Source of the DNA: Flavicella marina
GTDB taxonomy: Bacteria > Bacteroidota > Bacteroidia > Flavobacteriales > Flavobacteriaceae
DNA: 64,000 nucleotides
Direction of reading: 5' to 3'
Assembly: GCF_009193215.1 (NCBI RefSeq)
Contig: NZ_VYVA01000005.1
Location: forward strand, 171,940 to 235,939
Shown here: piece after piece, positions 10,724 to 19,308 of the stretch
Numbering within the stretch: the first letter of the stretch is position 1
How the letters are laid out: the number at the start of each line of letters is the position of its first letter
Made by a program: the position numbers and the translations under genes
The notes under the pieces: model-generated
Told to the model about the DNA's origin: nothing
What the model saw: the letters and a program-made list of their open reading frames with translations, nothing else
Databases searched by the model: none

Positions 10724-10724
10724 T

Positions 10725-11300
10725 TTAAAAATTATAATTAAAGGTAAGCCCAACGAAAGGTTTGTTATCGTTTGGATCACTAAATATTTGTGGGTCGAAT
10801 GATATCTTATCATTGACATTAAATTGCAATAGATGCGCACTTACACTGGCATCTACGATTTGTAAAACATAAAAACCAATAAACAAAAGTAATGAAGTTT
10901 CTCGGTTTTGTTTTAATGTTTTTTGAGCACTTACAAGACCTTCTCTAGAAATCAATGTAGTTCCATCATCCAAGGTAAATTCATCTTGATAACCAGCTTC
11001 TCTTAACTTGTATGCGTTTCGATAGCGTTTGTACGAGTCATTGTTTATTGAAAAATAATACATGCTTGTAGCCATTGCTCCATAGACAAACGGTAGTTTC
11101 CAAGCTTGTTTGTTATATACTTGTCCCATACCAGGTAAGATAGCTGAGTAAAATGCAGCAGTAGCTGGACGTAAAGGATCATAACCTTCAGCCTTAATTA
11201 CATCTTCGCTAGTAATTTGTGGAGTTGTATTCTGACCTTTTACAGAATAAAAACTAAGAACTACAAAAGTGATAAAAGTATATGTGAATTTTTTATGCAC
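10725..11300 (-). CDS. DUF5683 family protein (GTG start)
   Basis: A 191-aa protein with an N-terminal signal-like hydrophobic segment (residues 4-22, ending near KGQ) and a DUF5683-type core with ATAAFYSAILPGMGQVYNKQ-, which resembles the hydrophobic 'PGxGQ' segment seen in small integral-membrane families. A second hydrophobic stretch lies around residue 135-150. The start codon is GTG at 11300, immediately after the parB stop; no ATG is available upstream in frame, and the next ATG would remove the signal segment. It lies between parB and dapB, a conserved flavobacterial order. Function is unknown; an envelope location is likely. Confidence 0.8.
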   Translation of the reverse strand: MHKKFTYTFITFVVLSFYSVKGQNTTPQITSEDVIKAEGYDPLRPATAAFYSAILPGMGQVYNKQAWKLPFVYGAMATSMYYFSINNDSYKRYRNAYKLREAGYQDEFTLDDGTTLISREGLVSAQKTLKQNRETSLLLFIGFYVLQIVDASVSAHLLQFNVNDKISFDPQIFSDPNDNKPFVGLTFNYNF

Positions 11301-12173
11301 TTATTCAAGCAGTTTTTTGATTCTATTAAAATCTTCTTCAGAGTGAAAAGGAATAGAAATTTTACCTTTTCCTTTAGCATTAACTGATACCGATATTTTG
11401 TGTCCGAAAAACTCGCTAATAGTAGGGATTCCGTTTTTTACAAATGAAGGAGTAACACCAGAAGCTGTTTTTTTTGTTTTGGATGGTGCTTTTATTTCTT
11501 TTACCAATTCTTCGGTTTGTCGAACAGATAACTTGTCTTTTAGAATTTTTTCATAAACAAACAATTGATCATCAATAGCATCAATATTTATAAGAGCTCG
11601 TCCATGTCCCATTGAAATGAATCCATCTCTCATACCTGTTTGAATGATAGGATCTAGTTTTAGCAAACGCAGGTAATTTGTAACTGTCGATCTTTTTTTT
11701 CCAACTCTGGTACTTAACTCTTCTTGAGTCAATTTAATTTCATCAACCAATCTTTGGTAGGATAAAGCAACTTCAATAGGATCTAAGTTTTTTCGTTGGA
11801 TATTTTCTACCAATGCCATTTCAAGCATTTCTTGATCGTTGGCAGTTCTTATATAGGCTGGTACGGTTTTATTTCCGATTAATTTAGAAGCACGAAAACG
11901 TCTTTCACCTGAAACCAATTGAAATGAGTTTTCATTGATTTTTCGCACCGTAATAGGTTGAATTACTCCAAGTTCTTTAATCGAATTTGCTAGTTCTGTA
12001 AGCGCTTCTTCATTGAAATAACTTCGCGGTTGAAACGGGTTGACCTCTATTTGATCAATACTCAATTCGATAATATTTCCTACTGATTTTTTAGATGTAT
12101 CTTCAGTGGTACTTTCGTTTAATAGCGCAGATAATCCACGACCTAAAGCTTGTTTTTTGGTTGCTTTTGCCAT
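11301..12173 (-). CDS. parB: Chromosome-partitioning protein ParB
   Basis: ParB is a CTP-dependent clamp that loads at parS centromere sites and works with ParA to segregate the chromosome. The 290-aa protein has an N-terminal ParA-stimulating segment (GRGLSALL), the CTP-binding/nuclease-like fold with VNPFQPR and the GERRFRA motif (89-95), a central helix-turn-helix (around residue 140-190) that reads parS, and a C-terminal dimerisation domain. The start overlaps the parA stop by one base (TAATG). I saw no exact parS palindrome in the window. Usually located near the replication origin, but no dnaA is present to confirm. Confidence 0.95.
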   Translation of the reverse strand: MAKATKKQALGRGLSALLNESTTEDTSKKSVGNIIELSIDQIEVNPFQPRSYFNEEALTELANSIKELGVIQPITVRKINENSFQLVSGERRFRASKLIGNKTVPAYIRTANDQEMLEMALVENIQRKNLDPIEVALSYQRLVDEIKLTQEELSTRVGKKRSTVTNYLRLLKLDPIIQTGMRDGFISMGHGRALINIDAIDDQLFVYEKILKDKLSVRQTEELVKEIKAPSKTKKTASGVTPSFVKNGIPTISEFFGHKISVSVNAKGKGKISIPFHSEEDFNRIKKLLE

Positions 12174-12937
12174 TACGAGTTCTTTTTTAATACTTCATTT
12201 GCCAAACTAATATAGTTTTCAGCTCCTTTACTAGTAGCATCATATGCGATAATACTTTCACCATAACTAGGTGCTTCTCCTAAACGAGTATTTCTTTGAA
12301 TTACAGTTTTAAAGACCATTTCGTTAAAATGCTTTCGAACTTCTTCAACCACTTGATTAGATAAACGCAAACGCGAATCAAACATGGTTAACAAAAGACC
12401 TTCAATATCTAAATCTGTATTGTGTATTTTTTGTACACTTTTTATCGTGTTCAACAGTTTTCCTAATCCTTCCAATGCAAAATACTCGCATTGAATTGGT
12501 ATAATTACAGAATCGGCAGCTGTCAACGCATTCAATGTAATCAATCCAAGAGAAGGAGCACAGTCAATTAAAATATAATCATAAGCATCTTTTACTTGCT
12601 CTAATGATTTTTTTAACATGTATTCTCTATCTTCTTTATCAACTAATTCAATTTCAATGGCCACAAGATCAATGTGCGCCGGTATGATATCTACATTAGG
12701 AGATGTTGTTGATTGGATAGCTTCTTCAGCTGTAATTGTGTGTTCTAAAATTTGATAAGTTCCAGCGGAAATAGTTTCAATATCAATCCCTAATCCTGAA
12801 GATGCGTTTGCTTGAGGATCAGCATCTATCAAAAGGATTTTTTTTTCTAATACCCCAAGAGAGGCGGCAAGATTCACAGTGGTAGTTGTCTTACCTACTC
12901 CACCTTTTTGGTTTGCTATTGCAATAATTTTTCCCAT
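12173..12937 (-). CDS. parA: Chromosome-partitioning ATPase ParA
   Basis: P-loop ATPase of the ParA/Soj family, 254 aa, which drives chromosome-origin segregation by binding DNA non-specifically in its ATP form. The deviant Walker A KGGVGKTTT lies at 11-19, with both signature lysines; LLIDADPQANAS (Walker A' region) and ILIDCAPSLG (Walker B) follow. It is the first gene of the parA-parB-DUF5683-dapB-lepB-wbqC run. A TATTTTTG minus-7 element lies 23 bases before the start. Length and motifs are normal; it lacks an N-terminal helix-turn-helix, as expected for chromosomal rather than type Ia plasmid ParA. Confidence 0.96.
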   Translation of the reverse strand: MGKIIAIANQKGGVGKTTTTVNLAASLGVLEKKILLIDADPQANASSGLGIDIETISAGTYQILEHTITAEEAIQSTTSPNVDIIPAHIDLVAIEIELVDKEDREYMLKKSLEQVKDAYDYILIDCAPSLGLITLNALTAADSVIIPIQCEYFALEGLGKLLNTIKSVQKIHNTDLDIEGLLLTMFDSRLRLSNQVVEEVRKHFNEMVFKTVIQRNTRLGEAPSYGESIIAYDATSKGAENYISLANEVLKKNS

Positions 12938-12959
12938 TGAAATCTGTAATTATAAAAAT

Positions 12960-12967
12960 CAAAAATA
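12960..12967 (-). promoter_or_regulatory. Candidate minus-7 element for parA
   Basis: Read on the minus strand this is TATTTTTG, a full match to the Bacteroidota TAnnTTTG box, 23 bases before the parA start. No TTG minus-33 element is seen at the right distance. Confidence 0.45.
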
Positions 12968-13027
12968 CGATTAATTATGAGTTAATAAAAGGTAAGATGT
13001 TAACAAACTTGTAAACTTCTTTGGTAT

Positions 13028-13058
13028 AAAAAAAACCGACTGATATCGTCGGTTTTTT
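13028..13058 (-). terminator. Terminator after the M1 peptidase gene
   Basis: Nine-bp stem AAAACCGAC / GTCGGTTTT around a 7-base loop, with an A-run at the left that becomes a T-run on the minus strand. Confidence 0.85.
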
Positions 13059-13074
13059 ATAATAATTGAAAGAA

Positions 13075-15318
13075 TTATTCGTTTGTGAGTTCTTCCTTTT
13101 TCTTGTCGAATTCAGATTTTTCTTCTCTAGGCCAAACATTATTTGAGATGTCTACATCTGCTGTTTCTTGCTTAGGGTCAATGACAATGCTTTTGATTGC
13201 TTTGTTTGATGCAACAACTTTATTTACTTGTTTGTCGTTTTTTCTCCAAATTTGAGCAGGGTAGGTAATTGATTTTGTCGTATTGTCTTCGTAAGTATAC
13301 TCAACAATAATCGGCATTACAAGTCCGCCTGGTTTTTCAAATGTTATTTCGTAAAAGTATCCTGGAATTTCGGCATCTGCTGTATTTTGATAATTGGCAT
13401 CAATGTAGTTTTTCAAAATTTTAATATCTAATGCAGTTTGTGGTTCGCCTTCTGTTTCTGGATCTGTAGATAAATAGATACTTGGACGAATTTGTTCAGC
13501 AGTGATACCATATTTTTTAGCCAATTCGATAACGTCTTGCGTAGGTTTGTTTGTTACGCGATATTGATTGACGCTTTTAATTCCGATATCTGTGAAATCT
13601 GTGGTATAGAACCAACCTCTCCAAAACCAGTCTAAGTCAAAAGCAGAAGCGTCTTCCATAGTTCTAAAAAAATCTTCGGGAGTTGGGTGTTTGAACATCC
13701 ATCTTTGTGCATAAGTTTTGAAAGCATAATCGAACAATTCATGTCCCATGATTGTTTCTCTTAACATGTATAAACCGGCAGCTGGCTTAGTGTATGCATT
13801 GGGTCCGAACTGATGAGTATTATCTCCTTGAGTCATGATTGGAGCAATGTTGCTTTGATCACCATCCATGTATGGTATGATGTCTTTTGGTAAATTTCCT
13901 GTATCAAAATTAGGATCAAACGTGAGTTCAGTTAAAGTTTCGACGAATGAGTTCAAACCTTCATCCATCCAAGTCCATTGGCGTTCGTCAGAATTTACAA
14001 TCATTGGGAAAAAATTATGTCCAACTTCATGAGTGATAACTCCAATCATTGCATCCCTAGTTCTATCATCATAACTACCATCAGGTCTAGGTCTACCATA
14101 ATTCCAGCAGATTTGAGGATATTCCATTCCTTGGTTTTTAGAATGTACAGAAATTGCTTTGTGGTAAGGGTAATCAAAAGTATAAGAAGAGTATTCTTTC
14201 AAAGTGTGGGCAACAACTTTTGTTGAGTATTCTTCCCATAACGGATTTCCTTCTTTTGGATATAATGAATAGGCCATTACGGTTTTTCCATTGATGTCAA
14301 CAGCCATACCATCCCAAATAAATTTTCTTGACGATGCAAATGCAAAATCTCGAACGTTTTTCGCATCAAAAGACCAAGTTTTGGTTTCTTTGCTTTTGTT
14401 TTTTTCAGCTTCAATAGCTTCTTCTTGAGAAACTATTATAACAGGCTTGTCGAACGAATTTTTTGCTTTTTCTAATCGTTCTAACTGTGTTGGTGTTAAT
14501 ACTTTTTTAGGGTTTGTCAATACGCCTGTAGCATTTAAAATATGATCTTTTGGAGTTGTGATGTTTACTTTGAAATCACCAAATTCAAGAGCAAATTCAC
14601 TTCTTCCCCAAAATTGCATGTTTTGCCATCCTTCAACATTGTTATAAACAGCTAGTCTTGGGTAAAATTGAGCAATTACGTAAAGATTATTACCATCTGC
14701 TTTGAAGTGTTCGTAACCAGATCGATCTCTATGAGGAACATGGTCGTTGATGTTGTACCACCATTTGATTTGAAAATTGAACTTTTTTCCAGAAGCCAAA
14801 GGTTTTGGCAATTCAATACGCATCATGGTTTGATTGATCATGTACGATAGATCATTTCCCTTTGCATCTTTTACATGAACAATATTAAAACCTCCATCGA
14901 ATGGTTTGTCGATAAAATCTGCAGCAAATTTTTCGGGAGTGTAAAGAACTTCTGGTCCACCTCCTTCAATAAGTGGTGATTTAGAGTCTTTTGCTCGTTT
15001 GTTTTGGTCTAATTGTACCCAAAGATATTGTAACTCGTCCTTAGAATTGTTGTAGTATACAATGGATTCATCTCCGCTTAATTTTTGGTTTTCGTCATCC
15101 AAAATAATATCCATTTCATAATCTACTTGTTGCTGTGTGTAATTTACACCTGGAGCACCCGATGCTGTGTGTTGACTATTTGGAGTCGCAAATTCATCTT
15201 TTAATTGTTTGAATTTGTTGTTGTTTGTATGCCCCGTTTTTGTCTGTGTTTCTTGTGCCGTTAAAGCAAGAGAAAAGAATACAGCAATTAATGTAGAAGT
15301 TCTAAAGATTTTTTTCAT
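13075..15318 (-). CDS. Exported M1 family zinc aminopeptidase
   Basis: Gluzincin peptidase of the M1 (aminopeptidase N-like) type, 747 aa. An N-terminal signal peptide (MKKIFRTSTLIAVFFSLALTA) sends it out of the cytoplasm. The zinc-binding motif HEVGH is at 430-434 with the third ligand E453 exactly 18 residues later. Before it lies a long beta-rich domain, after it a helical region of the family. The ATG at 15318 is chosen because it begins the signal peptide; a frame reaching 15393 would overlap the DUF6702 gene. It is downstream of DUF6702 with a 40-base gap, and the pair is common in flavobacteria. Substrate is not known; periplasmic peptide degradation is inferred. Confidence 0.93.
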   Translation of the reverse strand: MKKIFRTSTLIAVFFSLALTAQETQTKTGHTNNNKFKQLKDEFATPNSQHTASGAPGVNYTQQQVDYEMDIILDDENQKLSGDESIVYYNNSKDELQYLWVQLDQNKRAKDSKSPLIEGGGPEVLYTPEKFAADFIDKPFDGGFNIVHVKDAKGNDLSYMINQTMMRIELPKPLASGKKFNFQIKWWYNINDHVPHRDRSGYEHFKADGNNLYVIAQFYPRLAVYNNVEGWQNMQFWGRSEFALEFGDFKVNITTPKDHILNATGVLTNPKKVLTPTQLERLEKAKNSFDKPVIIVSQEEAIEAEKNKSKETKTWSFDAKNVRDFAFASSRKFIWDGMAVDINGKTVMAYSLYPKEGNPLWEEYSTKVVAHTLKEYSSYTFDYPYHKAISVHSKNQGMEYPQICWNYGRPRPDGSYDDRTRDAMIGVITHEVGHNFFPMIVNSDERQWTWMDEGLNSFVETLTELTFDPNFDTGNLPKDIIPYMDGDQSNIAPIMTQGDNTHQFGPNAYTKPAAGLYMLRETIMGHELFDYAFKTYAQRWMFKHPTPEDFFRTMEDASAFDLDWFWRGWFYTTDFTDIGIKSVNQYRVTNKPTQDVIELAKKYGITAEQIRPSIYLSTDPETEGEPQTALDIKILKNYIDANYQNTADAEIPGYFYEITFEKPGGLVMPIIVEYTYEDNTTKSITYPAQIWRKNDKQVNKVVASNKAIKSIVIDPKQETADVDISNNVWPREEKSEFDKKKEELTNE

Positions 15319-15358
15319 AATCGTATTTTTGAGAAAGAACAAATGTATAAATATTTGC

Positions 15359-15862
15359 TCAATGTTGATACTCTGTGCGCACTGTTGACTCATATCTATC
15401 TAAAATATAAGTCTTATGTTTTTCGTGAATATTTAATTTGATAATGTTTTCTTGATCTGGAAAGGAACGGCACAAAACACTATTGTCGATTTTAATATTT
15501 TGGATCGAAGCAATATTTGTAGCTTCTAAATAAAATATCGCAATGTCTTCTTTATATTCTTTGCCGATATAGCTATAGTTAATTTTCGAGTCGTTTACAG
15601 CTACTTCGAAATGTTTTTTTAGGTACTCATAGTATATGCTATCTGCATTTTTCGGTTCTCTGTCAGTAGCGAGTTCAATGCGACTATTGTTAATTGTATT
15701 TATTTCTAATTGTAAGTCATCGACAAAAATACGAAGTACCATTTGCAATGCCTTTTGCTTTTTTACATATTCTATATGAGAAATACTCATGTAATATTTA
15801 TGTACATTAAATGAGCAGAATAGCAATACAATACCGATAGCAAACAGGGTGGTTCTTTTCAT
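15359..15862 (-). CDS. DUF6702 family protein
   Basis: A 167-aa exported protein. Residues 1-20 form a signal-like hydrophobic segment (MKRTTLFAIGIVLLFCSFNV), followed by HKYYMSISHIEYV, the characteristic start of the DUF6702 family, then an alternating beta-rich body. It precedes the M1 peptidase gene on the same strand, an association I recall from related genomes, so the two are probably cotranscribed. The function is unknown; a periplasmic role linked to the peptidase is possible but not shown. No lipobox is clear: C16 lies inside the hydrophobic segment without a typical context. Confidence 0.75.
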   Translation of the reverse strand: MKRTTLFAIGIVLLFCSFNVHKYYMSISHIEYVKKQKALQMVLRIFVDDLQLEINTINNSRIELATDREPKNADSIYYEYLKKHFEVAVNDSKINYSYIGKEYKEDIAIFYLEATNIASIQNIKIDNSVLCRSFPDQENIIKLNIHEKHKTYILDRYESTVRTEYQH

Positions 15863-15953
15863 ATATGACTATAAAAAGTAAAGATGGTTATTTCTGTAAA
15901 AAAATAATAGTTAATTTTGATTTTTTTCGAAAAAACTAAACATATGTATAATT

Positions 15954-16664
15954 ATGAAAAATCTTATTTTAGCTAGTTCTTCAACGATACATGGTAGTGG
16001 GTATTTGGAATATCTTCAGCCACAGCTCAAAACCTTGTTTGAAGGAGTCTCTGAAATTTTATTTATTCCCTATGCGAGACCTTCCGGGATCTCATATGAT
16101 GCATATACCAAGGTCGCTTCAAAAGGATTGTCTAATTTAGGAGTCAAGGTAAAAGGAATTCATCAATGTATAGATCCTAAAAAAGGTTTGAATGCTGCTC
16201 AAGCAGTTTTTGTTGGAGGGGGCAATACTTTTGTTTTGGTAGATACGCTACAGAAACTAGGTCTTATGTCTGTTTTGAAGAAAAAAATAGCAGCTGGAAT
16301 GCCTTATTTAGGAACAAGTGCTGGAAGTAATATTTGCGGAGTCTCTATGCAAACAACGAATGATATGCCTATTGTACAACCGGAAAGCTTTTCGACATTA
16401 GGAGTAATCCCATTTAATTTAAATGCACATTTTATAGTAGCAGATAAAAACTCTACACACAAAGGAGAAACGAGAGAAACAAGAATCAAAGAGTTTCATG
16501 TATTCAATACGGTACCGGTTATCGGTTTGCAAGAGGGAAGTTGGTTGCAAATTTCTGGCAACCAGGTGAAGTTAGAAGGTACGTTAAATGCATTTCTCTT
16601 TGAGCAAAAGAGAGAGTTACAAATATGTAAACCTAATTATATATTTAAAAAAAAGAGCTTGTAA
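15954..16664 (+). CDS. pepE: Dipeptidase E (aspartyl dipeptidase, S51)
   Basis: Cytoplasmic serine dipeptidase that cleaves N-terminal aspartate dipeptides. At 236 aa it equals the E. coli enzyme in length. The nucleophile is S122 in LGTSAGSN, the family nucleophile elbow; H159 (LNAHF) and D137 (TTNDMPI) match the E. coli catalytic set (Ser120, His157, Asp135). The GGGNTF motif (88-93) is also present. It is a lone plus-strand gene between two minus-strand operons, closed by a bidirectional terminator whose left arm contains its stop codon. Assignment is confident by direct motif comparison. Confidence 0.93.
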   Translation: MKNLILASSSTIHGSGYLEYLQPQLKTLFEGVSEILFIPYARPSGISYDAYTKVASKGLSNLGVKVKGIHQCIDPKKGLNAAQAVFVGGGNTFVLVDTLQKLGLMSVLKKKIAAGMPYLGTSAGSNICGVSMQTTNDMPIVQPESFSTLGVIPFNLNAHFIVADKNSTHKGETRETRIKEFHVFNTVPVIGLQEGSWLQISGNQVKLEGTLNAFLFEQKRELQICKPNYIFKKKSL

Positions 16665-16683
16665 ATTTACAAGCTCTTTTTTT
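16651..16683. terminator. Bidirectional terminator between pepE and ribB
   Basis: A 30-base perfect palindrome (AAAAGAGCTTGTAAA and its complement) with flanking A- and T-runs serves both converging genes. The pepE stop codon is inside it. Confidence 0.9.
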
Positions 16684-16693
16684 GAATTGTGTT

Positions 16694-17845
16694 TTAATAA
16701 GGAATTCTATCCGTGATTTTTAATCCATATCCAGTCATACCGACACGTTTTTTTGTCGTGGAAGAATTAGAAATCAATTTGATATTATATATATCTAAAT
16801 CATGTAAAATTTGAGCTCCTATACCAAAATCTTTGTCATCCATTCCTTGTGAATAGTTCACTGGTTTTTCAACGTTTGATTGGTTTTTTAAGGCCTGTAA
16901 TCTTTGCAATAAATTAAAAGACTGCACTTCTTGGTTGATAAAGACAACGGCACCTTTACCTTCTTTTTCTATAAGGCCGAAAATACTTTGTAATTTGTCG
17001 TCGATATTATTTTGTAAAGTTCCTAAAATATCGTTTCCGAAAGAATTAGGTGTGACTTTTACCAAAACTTCATCTGTTTTTTTCCAGCTACCCTTAGTAA
17101 TTGCAATGTGTATTTGATCGTTTGTGGTTTGGTTGTAGGCTCTTAATCTAAAATCTCCGAAACGCGTAGCAATATCAAAATCTTCAACTTTTTTTATCAA
17201 AGAATCATGTTGCATTCTGTACGAAACTAAATCTTCGATAGAGATTAGTTTTAAATCAAACTCTTTGGCTACCTTTTTCAATTCAGGCAAACGAGCCATA
17301 GTTCCATCTTCATTCAGAATTTCAACTAAAATTCCAGAAGGGTCTAATCCCGCCAATCTAGCTAAATCAACAGCAGCTTCAGTATGACCAGTTCTTCTTA
17401 ATACACCCCCTTTTTTTGCTTTTAAAGGAAAAATATGTCCAGGTCTACCTAAATCGATTGGGCGTGTGTTTTTATCAGTCAATGCAAAAATAGTTTTAGA
17501 TCTATCTTGCGTTGAGATTCCTGTTGTACAGCCATTTCCAATCAAATCAACAGATACTGTAAATTGTGTGTTATGCAATACAGTATTGTCGTCTACCATC
17601 ATGTTTAGTCCTAGTTCTTCGCAACGTTCTTCAATCAAAGGCGCACAGATTAATCCTCTACCGTGCTTCGCCATAAAATTGATCATTTCTGGTGTTACTT
17701 TCTCGGCAGCTGCAATGAAATCACCTTCATTTTCTCTGTCTTCATCATCAACCACAATTACCACTTTTCCAGCACGGATATCGGCAATCGCTTCTTGAAT
17801 GGTATTTAATTTCATTTCTTCTGTTTTAGTATTGTTTTGTGTCAT
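16694..17845 (-). CDS. ribB: 3,4-dihydroxy-2-butanone-4-phosphate synthase with degenerate GTP cyclohydrolase II domain
   Basis: Riboflavin pathway enzyme making the four-carbon unit from ribulose 5-phosphate; 383 aa. Residues 11-210 are a complete RibB domain: DDEDRENEGD (33-42), HNTQFTV, the GRPGHIFPL loop (133-141), and TGHTEA (152-157). Residues 215-383 keep the RibA fold outline (FGDFRLRAY, DFGIGAQIL, GYGLKI) but lack every catalytic feature: no cysteine exists after C106, so the three zinc cysteines are missing, and the GRGIGL loop reads VQSFNL. GTP cyclohydrolase II activity is therefore not expected from this protein; a separate RibA should exist elsewhere. It resembles the RibBX type described in proteobacteria. 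The start overlaps the lptG stop by one base. Confidence 0.9.
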   Translation of the reverse strand: MTQNNTKTEEMKLNTIQEAIADIRAGKVVIVVDDEDRENEGDFIAAAEKVTPEMINFMAKHGRGLICAPLIEERCEELGLNMMVDDNTVLHNTQFTVSVDLIGNGCTTGISTQDRSKTIFALTDKNTRPIDLGRPGHIFPLKAKKGGVLRRTGHTEAAVDLARLAGLDPSGILVEILNEDGTMARLPELKKVAKEFDLKLISIEDLVSYRMQHDSLIKKVEDFDIATRFGDFRLRAYNQTTNDQIHIAITKGSWKKTDEVLVKVTPNSFGNDILGTLQNNIDDKLQSIFGLIEKEGKGAVVFINQEVQSFNLLQRLQALKNQSNVEKPVNYSQGMDDKDFGIGAQILHDLDIYNIKLISNSSTTKKRVGMTGYGLKITDRIPY

Positions 17846-19293
17846 TACCTTTTCGGTTCTTTTTGTTTTTTTAGACGCTTAAAGATAGGTTTGATTTTTT
17901 TCAAAATTCCATCAAAGTTAAACGCTGCTGTACCTTTGCTCGCTCTTTTTGTCAAATAAATTCCAAAAGGGAAAATAATCAATGTGGATAGCCAACCACC
18001 CAATGTTGAGGATATTGAACTTTCTTCTGCGATATTTTTACCCAATGAATTGATAAAGAAATAGACCACAAAAATAAGAATCGCCATTACCATGGGCAAA
18101 CCAAATCCTCCTTTTCTTATCAAAGACCCTAATGGAGCTCCAATAAAAAATAACAATATACATGAAAGTGAAAAGGCAAATCGATAATGGAATTCAAAAT
18201 CAAAAAGATTTAAAATTTTACGTTTCGTCTTATAACTTTCTTTAAATACTTGTATGCTTCTTAATGGTTTTTTTAGGTTGTTTGAAGCATTTTGAATAAT
18301 TGATATTTTACCATTTAATTTGAAATTTTCTAAAATTTCTTGACTTAATTTTTCATTAGATAACGTATCGTGTCTCTTGTAAAGTTTTTCTCCATAATTT
18401 CGAACGTAAAAAGAAGAAGCTTTGGCATTGATATAGGTATCGTATGACATTTTTAAACTATCAGATTGTGAGTAAAGTTGTCTGACATTTAACATCATAT
18501 AATGTTTTTTGTATTTCTCAAGATCTAAATCATTACTGCTCAACGAAGAAATATCAATGTTTACTTTGTAGTTGTCAAATTTAGCTGAAGAAGCGGGCAT
18601 TTTATCCCTTTCGTTTTTTCTTTTTTTACTTTGTGAGTGGTCTTCAAAATAATAACCATCTGTAAGGTTTAATGTCATGTATTTACTACCAGATTCTGTA
18701 GTGATTTCTCCTTTTTTCGCAGTGATACATACATCGTTTTTCTTGCCTCCTTTTAAATCGTAAATACGAACATTTTTTAGCAGGTTTTCTTCGGGGCCAT
18801 ATTTTTTTTCAAAATAAATACTGTAGCCTGGGATTTCAGTATTGAAACTACCTTCGAGAAGGGCAAGTGCTGGTTTTTGTTTCCTCATATTAAAGAGGAG
18901 GTTTCTCTGTTTTAAAGATGCATATGGATAAATATTATTTAAAAACAGAAAGTTAATCGCACTGATAAATAACGTAAGAATTACAATTGGTTTGATAACT
19001 CTTCGTAAAGGAATCCCAGCAGATTTTATAGCTGCCATTTCGTAATTTTCCGAAAGGTTTCCCATGGCCATAATTGATGATAATAATACACCAATGGGCA
19101 GGGCAGTAGGAGTAACGTTCAAGCAGGTATACCATAAAAATTTCATGATATAGATAAAGTCAATTCCTTTCCCTGCAATTTCATCAAAAGCATACCATAA
19201 AAATTGCATCACCAATACAAACATTACAATAAAGAATGTTGCAAAAAAAGGTTTTAAAAAACTTTTTATAATGTATTGATCAAGAATTCTCAA
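17845..19293 (-). CDS. LptF/LptG family permease (TTG start)
   Basis: Inner-membrane permease of the LPS export complex LptB2FG, 482 aa. It has the family layout: three transmembrane segments near the N-terminus (about 13-30, 55-75, 98-118), a large periplasmic beta-jellyroll domain (about 130-370), and three segments at the C-terminus (about 385-455). The N-terminus RILDQYIIKSFLKPFFATF is the usual LptF/G start. No ATG is available: the frame opens after a stop at 19309 and the first possible start is TTG at 19293. It lies between lolA and ribB, overlapping ribB by one base. LptF versus LptG cannot be decided here. Confidence 0.9.
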   Translation of the reverse strand: MRILDQYIIKSFLKPFFATFFIVMFVLVMQFLWYAFDEIAGKGIDFIYIMKFLWYTCLNVTPTALPIGVLLSSIMAMGNLSENYEMAAIKSAGIPLRRVIKPIVILTLFISAINFLFLNNIYPYASLKQRNLLFNMRKQKPALALLEGSFNTEIPGYSIYFEKKYGPEENLLKNVRIYDLKGGKKNDVCITAKKGEITTESGSKYMTLNLTDGYYFEDHSQSKKRKNERDKMPASSAKFDNYKVNIDISSLSSNDLDLEKYKKHYMMLNVRQLYSQSDSLKMSYDTYINAKASSFYVRNYGEKLYKRHDTLSNEKLSQEILENFKLNGKISIIQNASNNLKKPLRSIQVFKESYKTKRKILNLFDFEFHYRFAFSLSCILLFFIGAPLGSLIRKGGFGLPMVMAILIFVVYFFINSLGKNIAEESSISSTLGGWLSTLIIFPFGIYLTKRASKGTAAFNFDGILKKIKPIFKRLKKQKEPKR

Positions 19294-19308
19294 AGGAAAG
19301 TACCTGTA

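Noticed and set aside
10724..10840. Upstream extension of dapB to an ATG at 10840
   Set aside because: The added 39 residues have no homology to DapB, overlap the DUF5683 gene and precede the canonical MKIALLGYGKMG start.
15319..15393. Upstream extension of the M1 peptidase to 15393
   Set aside because: It overlaps the DUF6702 gene and would bury the signal peptide.
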